Shown here: piece by piece, positions 43,769 to 52,012 of the stretch
Position numbering within the stretch: the first letter of the stretch is position 1
How the letters are laid out: every line of letters starts with the position of its first letter
NCBI GenBank assembly: GCA_020725865.1
Contig: DYEC01000012.1
Location: forward strand, 1 to 64,000
DNA length: 64,000 bases
Origin: Anaerolinea sp.
GTDB lineage: Bacteria > Chloroflexota > Anaerolineae > Anaerolineales > Anaerolineaceae
Direction: 5' to 3'
Made by a program: the position numbers and the translations under genes
Notes under the pieces: model-generated
What the model saw: the letters and a program-made list of their open reading frames with translations, nothing else
Databases searched by the model: none
What the model was told of the DNA's origin: nothing

Positions 43769-45001
43769 ATGCCGGAATTTCTTGAGTTATTATCGCCTGG
43801 CAAAGCGCTGGACGTTCTTTTGACGCACTTGCCGCCTGTAAATCTGGGATCCGAATTGGTTGATTTGATTGATGCGTTGGGGCGAGTGACTGCAAAACCG
43901 GTGATCGCGGTCGAGTCGCTACCGGCTTTTCCGCGTAGCACAGTGGACGGGTATGCGGTTCGAGCGCGTGATACCTTCGGCGCCAGCGACACACTCCCAG
44001 CTTATTTGAATGTAGTGGCAGAAGTTCCAATGGGGAAAAAAGCGGATTTTTCCTTAGGACCTGCCCAGGCGGCCTTGATCCATACTGGAGGGATGTTACC
44101 AGAGCAGGCGGATGCCGTGGTGATGCTGGAACATACACAAGTTGCCCGAGCAGGCGAGATTGAAGTACAGAAGGCCGTTGCGGTGGGTGAGAATATCCTT
44201 CAGGTGGGGGAGGATATTCAAGCTGGACAGGAAGCATTGCCAGCAGGAAAACGTCTACGGGCGGCGGATATTGGCAGTTTAGCTGCATTGGGTATTGTTC
44301 AGGTTCATGTAGTGGTTCCGCCTCGGGTGGGTATTTTATCCAGCGGCGATGAAGTTGTACCACCAACAACAATACCTGAACCTGGACAGGTGCGGGATAT
44401 TAACAGTTACTCGCTTGCGGCTTTGGTTCGGGAAAGTGGGGGGCAGCCATCACTATATGGGATTTTACCCGATCGAGCCGAGGTTCTTAAAGCCTCCATT
44501 CAACGCGCCCTGGATGAAAATGATATGGTGGTAATTACCGCGGGTTCCTCTGCCAGTACCCGAGACTTAACCGCCGAAGTGATTAATGAATTGGGTAAAC
44601 CTGGTGTCCTGGTGCACGGCGTTAATGTGCGTCCCGGAAAACCCACTATCCTGGCGGTTTGTGGTGGAAAGGCAATCGTTGGCTTGCCGGGTAACCCTGT
44701 CAGTGCATTGGTCATTGCACACCTGTTTGTAAAACCTCTCATTGAGCGATTATTAGGGATAAAAGAGAGTTACAAATTTACGGTGCTGGCTCAGTTAACG
44801 GTAAATCTTGCATCTCAGGCTGGACGTGAGGACTGGGTACCAGCCCGGCTGATTCCGTCAGAGAATGGGTATTTAGCTGAGCCTATTTTCTATAAAAGTA
44901 ATCTAATTTTCACGCTCGCAAAAGCGCACGGATTGATTCACATTCCCGCGCCCGCGACAGGTCTGGCAGCAGGTGAACTTGTGTGGGTTCATTTAGTTTG
45001 A
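43769..45001 (+). CDS. moeA: Molybdopterin molybdenumtransferase MoeA
   Basis: A 410-aa enzyme inserting molybdate into adenylylated molybdopterin. The N-terminal region has ALGRVTAKPV and PAFPRSTVDGYAVRA. The MogA-like domain has ILSSGDEVV, VRDINSYSL and VITAGSSASTRD (usually GGVS), followed by GLPGNPVSALV. A C-terminal beta domain completes it. ATG 43769 is chosen as the family-typical N-terminus; the open frame extends back into the UbiA-like gene. A second, larger moeA follows 1 kb downstream. Confidence 0.94.
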   Translation: MPEFLELLSPGKALDVLLTHLPPVNLGSELVDLIDALGRVTAKPVIAVESLPAFPRSTVDGYAVRARDTFGASDTLPAYLNVVAEVPMGKKADFSLGPAQAALIHTGGMLPEQADAVVMLEHTQVARAGEIEVQKAVAVGENILQVGEDIQAGQEALPAGKRLRAADIGSLAALGIVQVHVVVPPRVGILSSGDEVVPPTTIPEPGQVRDINSYSLAALVRESGGQPSLYGILPDRAEVLKASIQRALDENDMVVITAGSSASTRDLTAEVINELGKPGVLVHGVNVRPGKPTILAVCGGKAIVGLPGNPVSALVIAHLFVKPLIERLLGIKESYKFTVLAQLTVNLASQAGREDWVPARLIPSENGYLAEPIFYKSNLIFTLAKAHGLIHIPAPATGLAAGELVWVHLV

Positions 45002-45011
45002 GGAGAAAGCA

Positions 45012-46040
45012 ATGAGACAATTTGGATTATTCTTGCTGGCTGTCGTTTTGCTTGTGGGTTGTAACAATCAACCCACGGCCGACCCAATGCTGATTTATAC
45101 CCAAGCTGCCCAGACGGTTCAAGCGCAGATGACACAAATTGCAGCGCTAACGCCACCAACTTCAACTGCAACTGTGACAATGACCCCAGTTCCAACGGCA
45201 ACTGTCACACAAACCCCAACAAACACCACTGTACCTACCGAGCCCTGGACTTTTGTCAAAGATAGAGTAATTGCGCCCATTTTGCTTTACAGTCATGTCA
45301 GTGATAATCTGGATGACAATCCGTATTATCAGTGGGAAGGCGATATGGATGTCACCAGCCTGCAGTTTGAGCAGGAAATTGCCGCTTTGAAGGCGATGGG
45401 GTACCAGACAATTACTGTGTCTCAACTTGCAAGGGCAATTCGTGAAGGGGCCGAATTACCACCTCACCCAGTGATCATTACTTTTGATGGTGGCACAGTG
45501 GGAATTTATCGGAAAGCTTTTCCCATTTTGAAAAAATATGGCTTTGTTGGAACAGTCTTTATGACGGTCACAAATGTCAATGGGAATGGGACTTTGTCAG
45601 CCAGCCAGCTTAAAGAAATGGCGCAGGCTGGTTGGGAAATTGGCAGTAAAGGGTGGTGGGGGAATAACTTAACTGCCGATTACTCTGTGCTATCGGATGA
45701 AATTTCCGGTTCTCGTCTTAGACTGCAGGAGCTTTTGGGAGTTCCGGTGGTGACGTTTTCATATCCATATGGAGCGGCTGATGACATGGTCATCACCCGC
45801 GTTGCAGAGTGGGGATACACAAGCGCAGTTGGGCTGTTTCGCAGTTCTGAACATACACTGGGCTCAATCTATTATCTGGCGCGCTATGAAATTCGTAAAA
45901 ACTTGCCATTGACAGATTTTATTGCAATGCTACCCTGGCAAGGTGGCGGGACCCCTTTGCCCGAGGAGGTTTTATTTCTGGGAACACCAACGCCCGAATC
46001 CTTACCAGATAGTGTGTCAGCACCAACTGCACAGCCATAA
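45012..46040 (+). CDS. Polysaccharide-deacetylase-like lipoprotein, catalytic motif degenerate
   Basis: A 342-aa lipoprotein with lipobox LLVGC (Cys 17). A Thr/Pro-rich linker (about 40-75) leads into a NodB-like barrel: ILLYSHVSD, HPVIITFDGGTVGIYRKAFPILKKYGFVGTVFMT and TFSYPYGAAD. The metal-binding set is broken: TFDDG is TFDGG, and the HS/TxxH motif is replaced by SKGWWGNN with no histidine. It probably binds rather than deacetylates glycans. It is sandwiched between two moeA genes with short gaps (10 and 25 bp). Confidence 0.87.
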   Translation: MRQFGLFLLAVVLLVGCNNQPTADPMLIYTQAAQTVQAQMTQIAALTPPTSTATVTMTPVPTATVTQTPTNTTVPTEPWTFVKDRVIAPILLYSHVSDNLDDNPYYQWEGDMDVTSLQFEQEIAALKAMGYQTITVSQLARAIREGAELPPHPVIITFDGGTVGIYRKAFPILKKYGFVGTVFMTVTNVNGNGTLSASQLKEMAQAGWEIGSKGWWGNNLTADYSVLSDEISGSRLRLQELLGVPVVTFSYPYGAADDMVITRVAEWGYTSAVGLFRSSEHTLGSIYYLARYEIRKNLPLTDFIAMLPWQGGGTPLPEEVLFLGTPTPESLPDSVSAPTAQP

Positions 46041-46065
46041 ATCATTGTCTGGAGGTAATACTCCC

Positions 46066-48051
46066 ATGTCGATTTACTTGCAAGATATTCCTCTAGGAGA
46101 AGCCCAGATACGTTTTCACACTGCACTTGAAAAGGCAGGACTGCGGAGGATTCTAGGGGTGGAGGAAATACCCGTTGATGAACACGCACAAGGGCGCATT
46201 CTGGCAGAGCCTGTTTGGGCACGAATTTCCTCACCTCATTACCACGCTTCAGCAATGGATGGTTTTGCTTTGCGTGCCGAAGAGATTGCCGGTGCAATGC
46301 CCACTAACCCAATTGTTTTGAAAGTTGGAACTCAGGCGGTCTATGTGGATACTGGTGATCCATTGCCCGATTGGGCAAACGCGGTTATTCCTGTCGAACA
46401 GATTGAGGCTTTGGATGAAACAATGCAGCTGTCTATGGACTTTAGACATCCTTATGCCATTCGCCTTCGAACTGTTTTGCCTCCATGGAGTCATGTACGA
46501 CCGCTTGGTGAAGATATTGTAGCTGGTCAACTTGTTCTCCCTGCCGGTCGAAAAATTCAGGCGGTGGACCTGGGTGCTATTGCGGCTTCAGGCCATGTCT
46601 CCATAAAAGTTGCTCGCAAACCGCGTGTCGCGATCATTCCTACAGGTACTGAACTGGTGCCAATTGGTCAGGAAGTAAAACCAGGGGATATTATTGAATA
46701 TAACTCAATTGTGCTTGCGGCTCAGGTGAATGAATGGGGAGGGGTTGCTACACGATTTCCAATAACAATCGATGACTTAGATGAAATAAAGAAACAGGTA
46801 CAGTTAGCTGCTGATAAGCATGACTTGATTCTCCTAAATGCCGGTTCGTCTGCAGGTTCAGAAGATTTTTCAGCCAGGGTTGTGGAAGAATTGGGGGAAC
46901 TTTTAGTTCATGGAGTTGCTGTTCGTCCTGGTCATCCGGTCATTTTGGGTTTGATTCGGGTAACAGGTACTAAAAAGGAACGTTTTGTACCTGTGATTGG
47001 TGTGCCAGGCTATCCTGTTTCTGCTGCTTTGACCGGAGAGATTTTTGTTCAACCGTTGATTGCTTTATGGCTTGGATGTCCTGCGATAAACGAGCCCGTA
47101 TCTGTCGAGGCGACAATTACACGAAAGGTAACTTCACCCGCTGGCGATGATGATTATTTGCGTGTGGTGGTAGGACGTGTGGGTGACCGTTTGCTAGCGG
47201 CACCTTTGTCACGCGGTGCAGGGGTAATTACATCCCTTGTCAGAGCGGATGGGATTACTGTTTTACCACGCGGGGTTCAGGGATTAGAGCCGGGAGCGAA
47301 AGTTCGAGTCAGGTTATATCGCTCACCGGATGAATTGGAGCGAACAATCTTTGCCATCGGTTCACATGATTTGACACTTGACTTGCTTGCCCAGTTTCTG
47401 GCAGGTCGTCAGCGGCGTTTGGTTTCAGCTAATGTTGGCAGTCAGGGAGGATTGGTTGCAATACGGCGCGGAGAAGCACATCTGGCAGGTTGCCATTTAT
47501 TGGATCCTGAAACGGGAGAATATAATGTCAGCGCGATTCGCCAATATCTGCCGGATGTTTCGATTCAACTGATAACCTGGGTTGGACGGGTACAGGGGCT
47601 TATTGTGCGCAAGGGGAATCCGTGTTCAATTCGCACATTGGAAGATTTGGCACGGCCTGATGTTCGATTTGTCAACCGCCAGCGGGGTGCAGGAACGCGT
47701 GTATTATTAGATTATCACCTCGAGCGATTGGGAATATCACCTTCCTCTGTCAACGGGTACGAGCAGGAGGAATACACACATCTTGCCGTTGCAGCGGCGA
47801 TTGCATCAGGTCGGGCGGATTGTGGTTTGGGTATCGAGGCTGCTGCTTTGGCACTGGAGCTTGATTTTGTTCCACTATTTCAAGAGCGCTATGACCTTGT
47901 GATACCCGTCCAATTCATTAAGGGAGATTTGCTTGTGCCACTATTTGACTTAATGCAGGATAATATTTTTCGTCAGGCAGTGGCTGCCTTGCCTGGTTAC
48001 GATGTTTCTCAAATGGGAAACATTGTACTAAATAGTGCAGAATTATCTTAA
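46066..48051 (+). CDS. MoeA fused to a C-terminal periplasmic-binding-like domain
   Basis: A 661-aa protein. Residues about 1-420 are a MoeA-type molybdenumtransferase (SPHYHASAMDGFALRA, IIPTGTELV, LLNAGSSAGSEDF, IGVPGYPVSAA). Residues about 450-650 form a type II substrate-binding-like domain (GSHDLTLDLLAQFL, VRFVNRQRGAGTRVLLD, ADCGLGIEAAA), as in the ModE/LysR-associated PBP fold. The fused domain may sense molybdate or tungstate and deliver it to the active site. Fusions of this kind occur in archaea and some Chloroflexota. GGAGG precedes ATG 46066. Confidence 0.92.
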   Translation: MSIYLQDIPLGEAQIRFHTALEKAGLRRILGVEEIPVDEHAQGRILAEPVWARISSPHYHASAMDGFALRAEEIAGAMPTNPIVLKVGTQAVYVDTGDPLPDWANAVIPVEQIEALDETMQLSMDFRHPYAIRLRTVLPPWSHVRPLGEDIVAGQLVLPAGRKIQAVDLGAIAASGHVSIKVARKPRVAIIPTGTELVPIGQEVKPGDIIEYNSIVLAAQVNEWGGVATRFPITIDDLDEIKKQVQLAADKHDLILLNAGSSAGSEDFSARVVEELGELLVHGVAVRPGHPVILGLIRVTGTKKERFVPVIGVPGYPVSAALTGEIFVQPLIALWLGCPAINEPVSVEATITRKVTSPAGDDDYLRVVVGRVGDRLLAAPLSRGAGVITSLVRADGITVLPRGVQGLEPGAKVRVRLYRSPDELERTIFAIGSHDLTLDLLAQFLAGRQRRLVSANVGSQGGLVAIRRGEAHLAGCHLLDPETGEYNVSAIRQYLPDVSIQLITWVGRVQGLIVRKGNPCSIRTLEDLARPDVRFVNRQRGAGTRVLLDYHLERLGISPSSVNGYEQEEYTHLAVAAAIASGRADCGLGIEAAALALELDFVPLFQERYDLVIPVQFIKGDLLVPLFDLMQDNIFRQAVAALPGYDVSQMGNIVLNSAELS

Positions 48052-48100
48052 GAATTGTTATTATATAGAAGAAAAATTTTATTACTGTTTGGAGGTTACG

Positions 48101-48562
48101 ATGCCAATTTCTCCTGGAATTCCCGCCCCCGATTTTACTTTAGTAGATGAAGCTGGTGTTTCTCATAAGCTTTCTGATTATCTGGGTAAACCGATTGTAT
48201 TATACTTTTACCCTAAAGATGATACCCCCGGATGCACAACCGAAGCCTGTAATTTTCGAGATGATTACAGCGCGTATGAGGAAGCTGGAGTGGTTATTTT
48301 GGGCGTCAGTCCGGATTCACCGAAATCTCACGCCAAGTTCAAAGCCAAATATCAATTGCCGTTTACACTACTGGCTGATGAAGAACATAAGGTGTGTGAA
48401 ATGTATGGGGTTTGGGGGCGCAAGAAATTTATGGGACGTGAATATGATGGCGTTTTTCGAACTACATTTTTAATTGGAGCGGATGGTATCATCAAGAAGG
48501 TTTTTGAAGACGTCAAACCGGCTGATCACAGTGCCGAAGTGCTCGCGGCTTTAAAAACGTAA
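48101..48562 (+). CDS. bcp: Thioredoxin-dependent peroxiredoxin, BCP/PrxQ type
   Basis: A 153-aa peroxidase reducing H2O2 and organic hydroperoxides. The active-site region DTPGCTTEAC holds the peroxidatic Cys45 and, five residues on, resolving Cys50, the alpha2 Cys-x4-Cys arrangement of PrxQ. YPKDDTPG and the late FRTTFLI segment are typical. GGAGG (48091-48095) lies 5 nt before ATG 48101. The open frame upstream overlaps the moeA fusion and is not used. Confidence 0.96.
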   Translation: MPISPGIPAPDFTLVDEAGVSHKLSDYLGKPIVLYFYPKDDTPGCTTEACNFRDDYSAYEEAGVVILGVSPDSPKSHAKFKAKYQLPFTLLADEEHKVCEMYGVWGRKKFMGREYDGVFRTTFLIGADGIIKKVFEDVKPADHSAEVLAALKT

Positions 48563-48613
48563 TGGATTGTTTGATAAACGACAATTGAGCAATCGAACAT
48601 AAAATAGCCTGCC

Positions 48614-48961
48614 TTATTGTAGCCGTACGATAATTTTTCCCTTTTCCCATAATTGTTCAAGCCGGTAATAACTGCGCTGATCGGGAGAGAATAGGTGAAC
48701 AACGATGTCGCCAAGGTCAATTACCAACCAGCCGCTGGCAGCCAACCCCTGCAATTTGCCGTCCAAATCGTACCTTTTGGCAGCAGCTTCTAAAACTGCC
48801 TCTGCCAGACTATCAAGCATTCGATCACTGGTGCCAGTGCAAATAATGAAATAATCTGCAAACGAAGCAATCTCATGAATATCTAGCAGCAAGATATCTT
48901 CTGCTTTTTTTTCCTCTAAAGTGGATACAAGTGTACGCCCGATTTCTAATGTTGTATTCAG
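48614..48961 (-). CDS. rsfS: Ribosome silencing factor RsfS, probable CTG start
   Basis: A 115-aa Iojap-family protein that binds uL14 and blocks subunit joining in starvation. The core is FADYFIICTGTSDRML and GWLVIDLGDIVVHLFSPDQRSYYRLEQLW. The first standard start codon in frame (TTG at 48892) would cut off the family's first helix. The frame remains open upstream through LEIGRTLVSTLEEKKAEDILL, which matches that helix, back to CTG at 48961. GAGGTG (48971-48966) lies 4 nt before CTG, and no ATG, GTG or other TTG is available. It follows thpR by 26 nt on the same strand. Confidence 0.88.
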   Translation of the reverse strand: MNTTLEIGRTLVSTLEEKKAEDILLLDIHEIASFADYFIICTGTSDRMLDSLAEAVLEAAAKRYDLDGKLQGLAASGWLVIDLGDIVVHLFSPDQRSYYRLEQLWEKGKIIVRLQ

Positions 48962-48987
48962 ATCTCACCTCGTGTTTTTTGAAGTCA

Positions 48988-49566
48988 TTATGATTTTAAG
49001 CGAACTGTGAAAATAGGTGTATAGATCCTTTGGTTTTGCACCAAATCGCTTCTATAAAGCTTAACAGAGTCCACCATGACTGTGCCCAGTTTCTCTGCTC
49101 TAATTTTATCGAGGGCTTGCCGAATCTTCTCAATATCTTGGGGCATTGCGTTATGATTGACCCTACCCAGCGTAAGATGAGGGGAAAAAGCCCGCTCTTC
49201 TGATGGGTAACCCAGCCGTCGCGTCTCCTGTTCGATCCCAGCCTGAAGTGTTTTGAGTGTATCTGGAGCTTGTATTCCCATCCACACCACACGTGGTCGT
49301 TTTGGATTGGGGAACACTCCCAAATTGCCAATCTGAAACTCGAATCTCTGGTGTCGAGTGATTTCCGCCTGAAGGACACGGGTCAACAGGTCTAGATTGG
49401 ATGGAGAGACATTTCCCAAAAACTTGAGTGTCAGGTGAATGTTGCTGGCGGGCACCCACCGAACAGCATTTCCAATTTCCCGGCTTAATTGATCAATTAT
49501 CGTTCCCAAGGTTTCCTGCACATCAGGAGGGATTTCAATGGCAATAAAGGTTCGTATAGCGTTCAT
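48988..49566 (-). CDS. thpR: RNA 2',3'-cyclic phosphodiesterase (2H family)
   Basis: A 192-aa enzyme of the 2H phosphoesterase family (LigT/ThpR). It opens 2',3'-cyclic phosphates on RNA and has nick-joining activity in vitro. Both HxTx motifs are present: HLTLKFLG near residue 44 and HLTLGRVNH near 128. The N-terminus RTFIAIEIPPDV is typical. It is the promoter-proximal gene of a thpR-rsfS pair. Confidence 0.94.
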   Translation of the reverse strand: MNAIRTFIAIEIPPDVQETLGTIIDQLSREIGNAVRWVPASNIHLTLKFLGNVSPSNLDLLTRVLQAEITRHQRFEFQIGNLGVFPNPKRPRVVWMGIQAPDTLKTLQAGIEQETRRLGYPSEERAFSPHLTLGRVNHNAMPQDIEKIRQALDKIRAEKLGTVMVDSVKLYRSDLVQNQRIYTPIFTVRLKS

Positions 49567-50033
49567 AAGGGGTCTGGATTTTCAGATATTACAAGTGTTT
49601 GTAAGGTTATTGTTTCTGCCTTTACATGTTTTCCGAATTGGCAATAAATCTTAAGGTCTTTCTTGAGTATTGGTATGGAATCCAGTAGATTAGTGATGAT
49701 CCTGTGAACGACTTACTGGAAGAGTATTTCAAATTAAAGTAGTGCTCCTTTCAAAAAAATCCCTTGACAATCCTACACAACCGTCAGAATTTGTGGTATA
49801 AAACAATTACCCTGCTGTGTGCGTGATGTTGCACGACCGGTTTTGGGCCAACACCCACACTTAGGGTTCCTGTGTCTGCGGTTGTGACGCGATAGGCTTC
49901 GGCCAAGGCGGAACAGTCGAGTCGGAACCCATCCTGCGAAAGCAGGTTCAAAACTACGCAACACACGGCATGGCGGGGGCTTTTGTTAAACATAATAGAA
50001 ATTTTAGTTAACACTTGCTATCATACTTTGTAT
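49567..50033. other. intergenic region of unknown content
   Basis: About 470 bp without a gene that can be firmly called. A minus-strand frame at 49784-50014 translates to a 76-aa protein-like sequence with no family recognised. The same stretch can form a CCTGC/GCAGG hairpin and has GGGTTCC and GGAACCC arms 60 nt apart (49866-49932), so a structured RNA or a dispersed repeat is also possible. The left part near 49600-49770 is AT-rich and probably holds the thpR promoter. Confidence 0.4.
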
Positions 50034-50076
50034 AGGCACATCCCCTCTCTTACTCAAATTGAGAGGGGATGTGCCT
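50034..50076. terminator. perfect 16-bp inverted repeat at the end of the liv operon
   Basis: AGGCACATCCCCTCTC (50034-50049) and its exact complement (50061-50076) flank an 11-nt loop. It lies 19 bp after the last minus-strand gene of the liv operon. No T run follows on either strand, so it may protect the 3' end or act as an imperfect terminator. Confidence 0.6.
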
Positions 50077-50094
50077 GCTCTATTAGATTATTAC

Positions 50095-50448
50095 TTATTG
50101 AACCATTTGAACACGAACATCCCCTTGATCAAGTCGAAGAACCAGATACAGGGATAAAAGCAACCCAAGAACACATGTAATTGCGTAGGTTGCGTTAAAT
50201 TGACCGTCCTTGGAGATCGAATTTGCAAAGAACATCATCAGGCGGATGATAACATTCATTCCTTGCAAAAATATTGCAAAAGTCAAAGCCAGTGATCTGC
50301 CTCGCCACAAGTAAACGCCTACGCCAATGAAAAAGGCAATAACGACTGCAATTACTGGAAGGCCTCCAAGCAGAGTTTCAGGTGGATAAAGCAAGATGGC
50401 AATGATGGGTAAGACGAAGAAGAGCAAAATGCGCTTGTTAGTTGTCAT
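50095..50448 (-). CDS. Small membrane protein of unknown function, end of liv operon
   Basis: A 117-aa protein with four predicted transmembrane segments (about 8-25, 27-48, 52-72, 85-105) and a charged C-terminus. No family is recognised. It lies 17 bp after livF on the same strand with no terminator between, so it is cotranscribed with the amino acid transporter. A role in that transporter or an unrelated passenger role are equally possible. Confidence 0.75.
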   Translation of the reverse strand: MTTNKRILLFFVLPIIAILLYPPETLLGGLPVIAVVIAFFIGVGVYLWRGRSLALTFAIFLQGMNVIIRLMMFFANSISKDGQFNATYAITCVLGLLLSLYLVLRLDQGDVRVQMVQ

Positions 50449-50465
50449 GATTGTCCTCTCCGTGT

Positions 50466-51179
50466 TTAATGTCTTCCACCCAAGTAGGCTTCGATTACCT
50501 GAGGGTTTTCGAGTAATTTGTAACCTTCGTCTTCCATAATGACGTTACCCGTTTCAAGAACGTAAGCCCGGTCAGCAATTGACAGTGCCATCTGAGCGTT
50601 TTGCTCAACCAGCAGGATGCTGGTACCTTGCTGATTGATTTCCTGGATGATCTCAAAAATTTGCTCAACCAGCACAGGTGCCAAGCCCATGGAAGGTTCA
50701 TCCAGCAGCAGCAACTTGGGACGGGTCATTAAGCCTCTGGCAATTGCCAGCATTTGCTGCTCTCCGCCGGAAAGCGTGCCTCCTAATTGATTACGACGTT
50801 CGCTCAGACGCGGAAAACGCTTAAAAACCGTTTCCATATCTTTTCGAATTTGTTCCTGATCATTGTGGATGAAGGCGCCAATTTCCAGGTTTTCCATTAC
50901 TGTAAGGGTTGCAAAGATTTTGCGACCTTCAGGAACCTGCGCGATGCCCATGCGCACAATATCTGGTGCAGGGGCACGGGTAATGTCTTTTCCTTCAAAA
51001 ATGATTTTGCCATGCCGTGCGCGCAAAAGTCCTGAAATTGTGTTTAGAGTGGTGGACTTTCCTGCTCCGTTAGCACCGATCAGAGCAACAATCTCACCTT
51101 TATCCAGGTGGAAATTAATCCCTTTTAGCGCCTTGATAGCGCCATAGTAAACGTGAAGGTCTTGTACTTCGAGCATCAT
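50466..51179 (-). CDS. livF: Branched-chain amino acid ABC transporter ATPase LivF
   Basis: A 237-aa ATPase. Walker A is GANGAGKST, the signature LSGGEQQ, Walker B LLLLDEPSMGLAP, and the His switch lies in LLVEQNAQMAL. It pairs with LivG to energise uptake through LivHM at the inner face of the membrane. It overlaps livG by 4 bp (ATGA). Confidence 0.94.
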   Translation of the reverse strand: MMLEVQDLHVYYGAIKALKGINFHLDKGEIVALIGANGAGKSTTLNTISGLLRARHGKIIFEGKDITRAPAPDIVRMGIAQVPEGRKIFATLTVMENLEIGAFIHNDQEQIRKDMETVFKRFPRLSERRNQLGGTLSGGEQQMLAIARGLMTRPKLLLLDEPSMGLAPVLVEQIFEIIQEINQQGTSILLVEQNAQMALSIADRAYVLETGNVIMEDEGYKLLENPQVIEAYLGGRH

Positions 51180-52012
51180 TGTGTTTTCTTCCGTCGGAAT
51201 TTTTCAGATAGAGCAGAAGCTCCAGGTCCCAGATAAGCTTCAATCACACGCGGGTCCGATTGAATTTCGCGTGGTGTTCCTCTGGCAATCACTTCTCCAA
51301 AATCCATCACCGTGATCGTTTCGCAAATTCCCATCACTACTCGCATTTGATGTTCAATCAACAGGATGGTGAGGTTGAACCGTTCGCGGATAAAGTGGAT
51401 CAAGTCCATTAATTCTACTGTTTCAGCGGGGTTCATGCCAGCGGCTGGTTCATCCAGCAACAATAGTTGTGGTTCGGCTGCCAATGCGCGGGCAATCTCC
51501 AGACGGCGCTGTTCTCCATAGGGAAGATTTTTAGCAATTTCACCTTGGCGGTCTTCCAGTCCAAAAACTGCCAGAAATTCTTGCGCCTGTTCGGTCAGGG
51601 CTTTTTCCTTTTCCAGAAAATGCCGGTTGTGCAGTATGGCATCTGCCATACTGTAACCGGCATGAGGATGATATGCAATACGGACGTTGTCCAGCACGGT
51701 CAGATTAGGGAACAGGCGAATATTTTGGAACGTGCGGGCAATTCCCATCTGATTAATTTCGTGAGGCTCAAGCCCAACAATATTTTGTCCCTGAAAAATG
51801 ATTTCGCCGGCGGTTGGTGCGTAGATCCCAGTAATCATATTAAATACAGTGGTTTTCCCCGCACCGTTAGGACCAATTAACCCGGTTAAGCTATGGGACT
51901 TGAGCGTCAGATCAAAGTTATTAACAGCTTTTAAACCCCCGAAGAGCTTAGACAACCCGGAAACCTGTAAGATAAAGTCATTCTGGGAGGTTGAAATGGT
52001 CTGGTTGCTCAT
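51176..52012 (-). CDS. livG: Branched-chain amino acid ABC transporter ATPase LivG
   Basis: A 278-aa ATPase, longer than LivF as usual, with the LivG-type C-terminal tail GEVIARGTPREIQSDPRVIEAYLG. Walker A is GPNGAGKTT, the signature is the LivG variant LPYGEQRR, and Walker B is LLLLDEPAAGMNP. It overlaps both neighbours by 4 bp. Confidence 0.95.
   Translation of the reverse strand: MSNQTISTSQNDFILQVSGLSKLFGGLKAVNNFDLTLKSHSLTGLIGPNGAGKTTVFNMITGIYAPTAGEIIFQGQNIVGLEPHEINQMGIARTFQNIRLFPNLTVLDNVRIAYHPHAGYSMADAILHNRHFLEKEKALTEQAQEFLAVFGLEDRQGEIAKNLPYGEQRRLEIARALAAEPQLLLLDEPAAGMNPAETVELMDLIHFIRERFNLTILLIEHQMRVVMGICETITVMDFGEVIARGTPREIQSDPRVIEAYLGPGASALSEKFRRKKTQ

Noticed and set aside
43743-44372. 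209-codon minus-strand frame opposite moeA
   Set aside because: It is antisense to a well-supported moeA with intact motifs.
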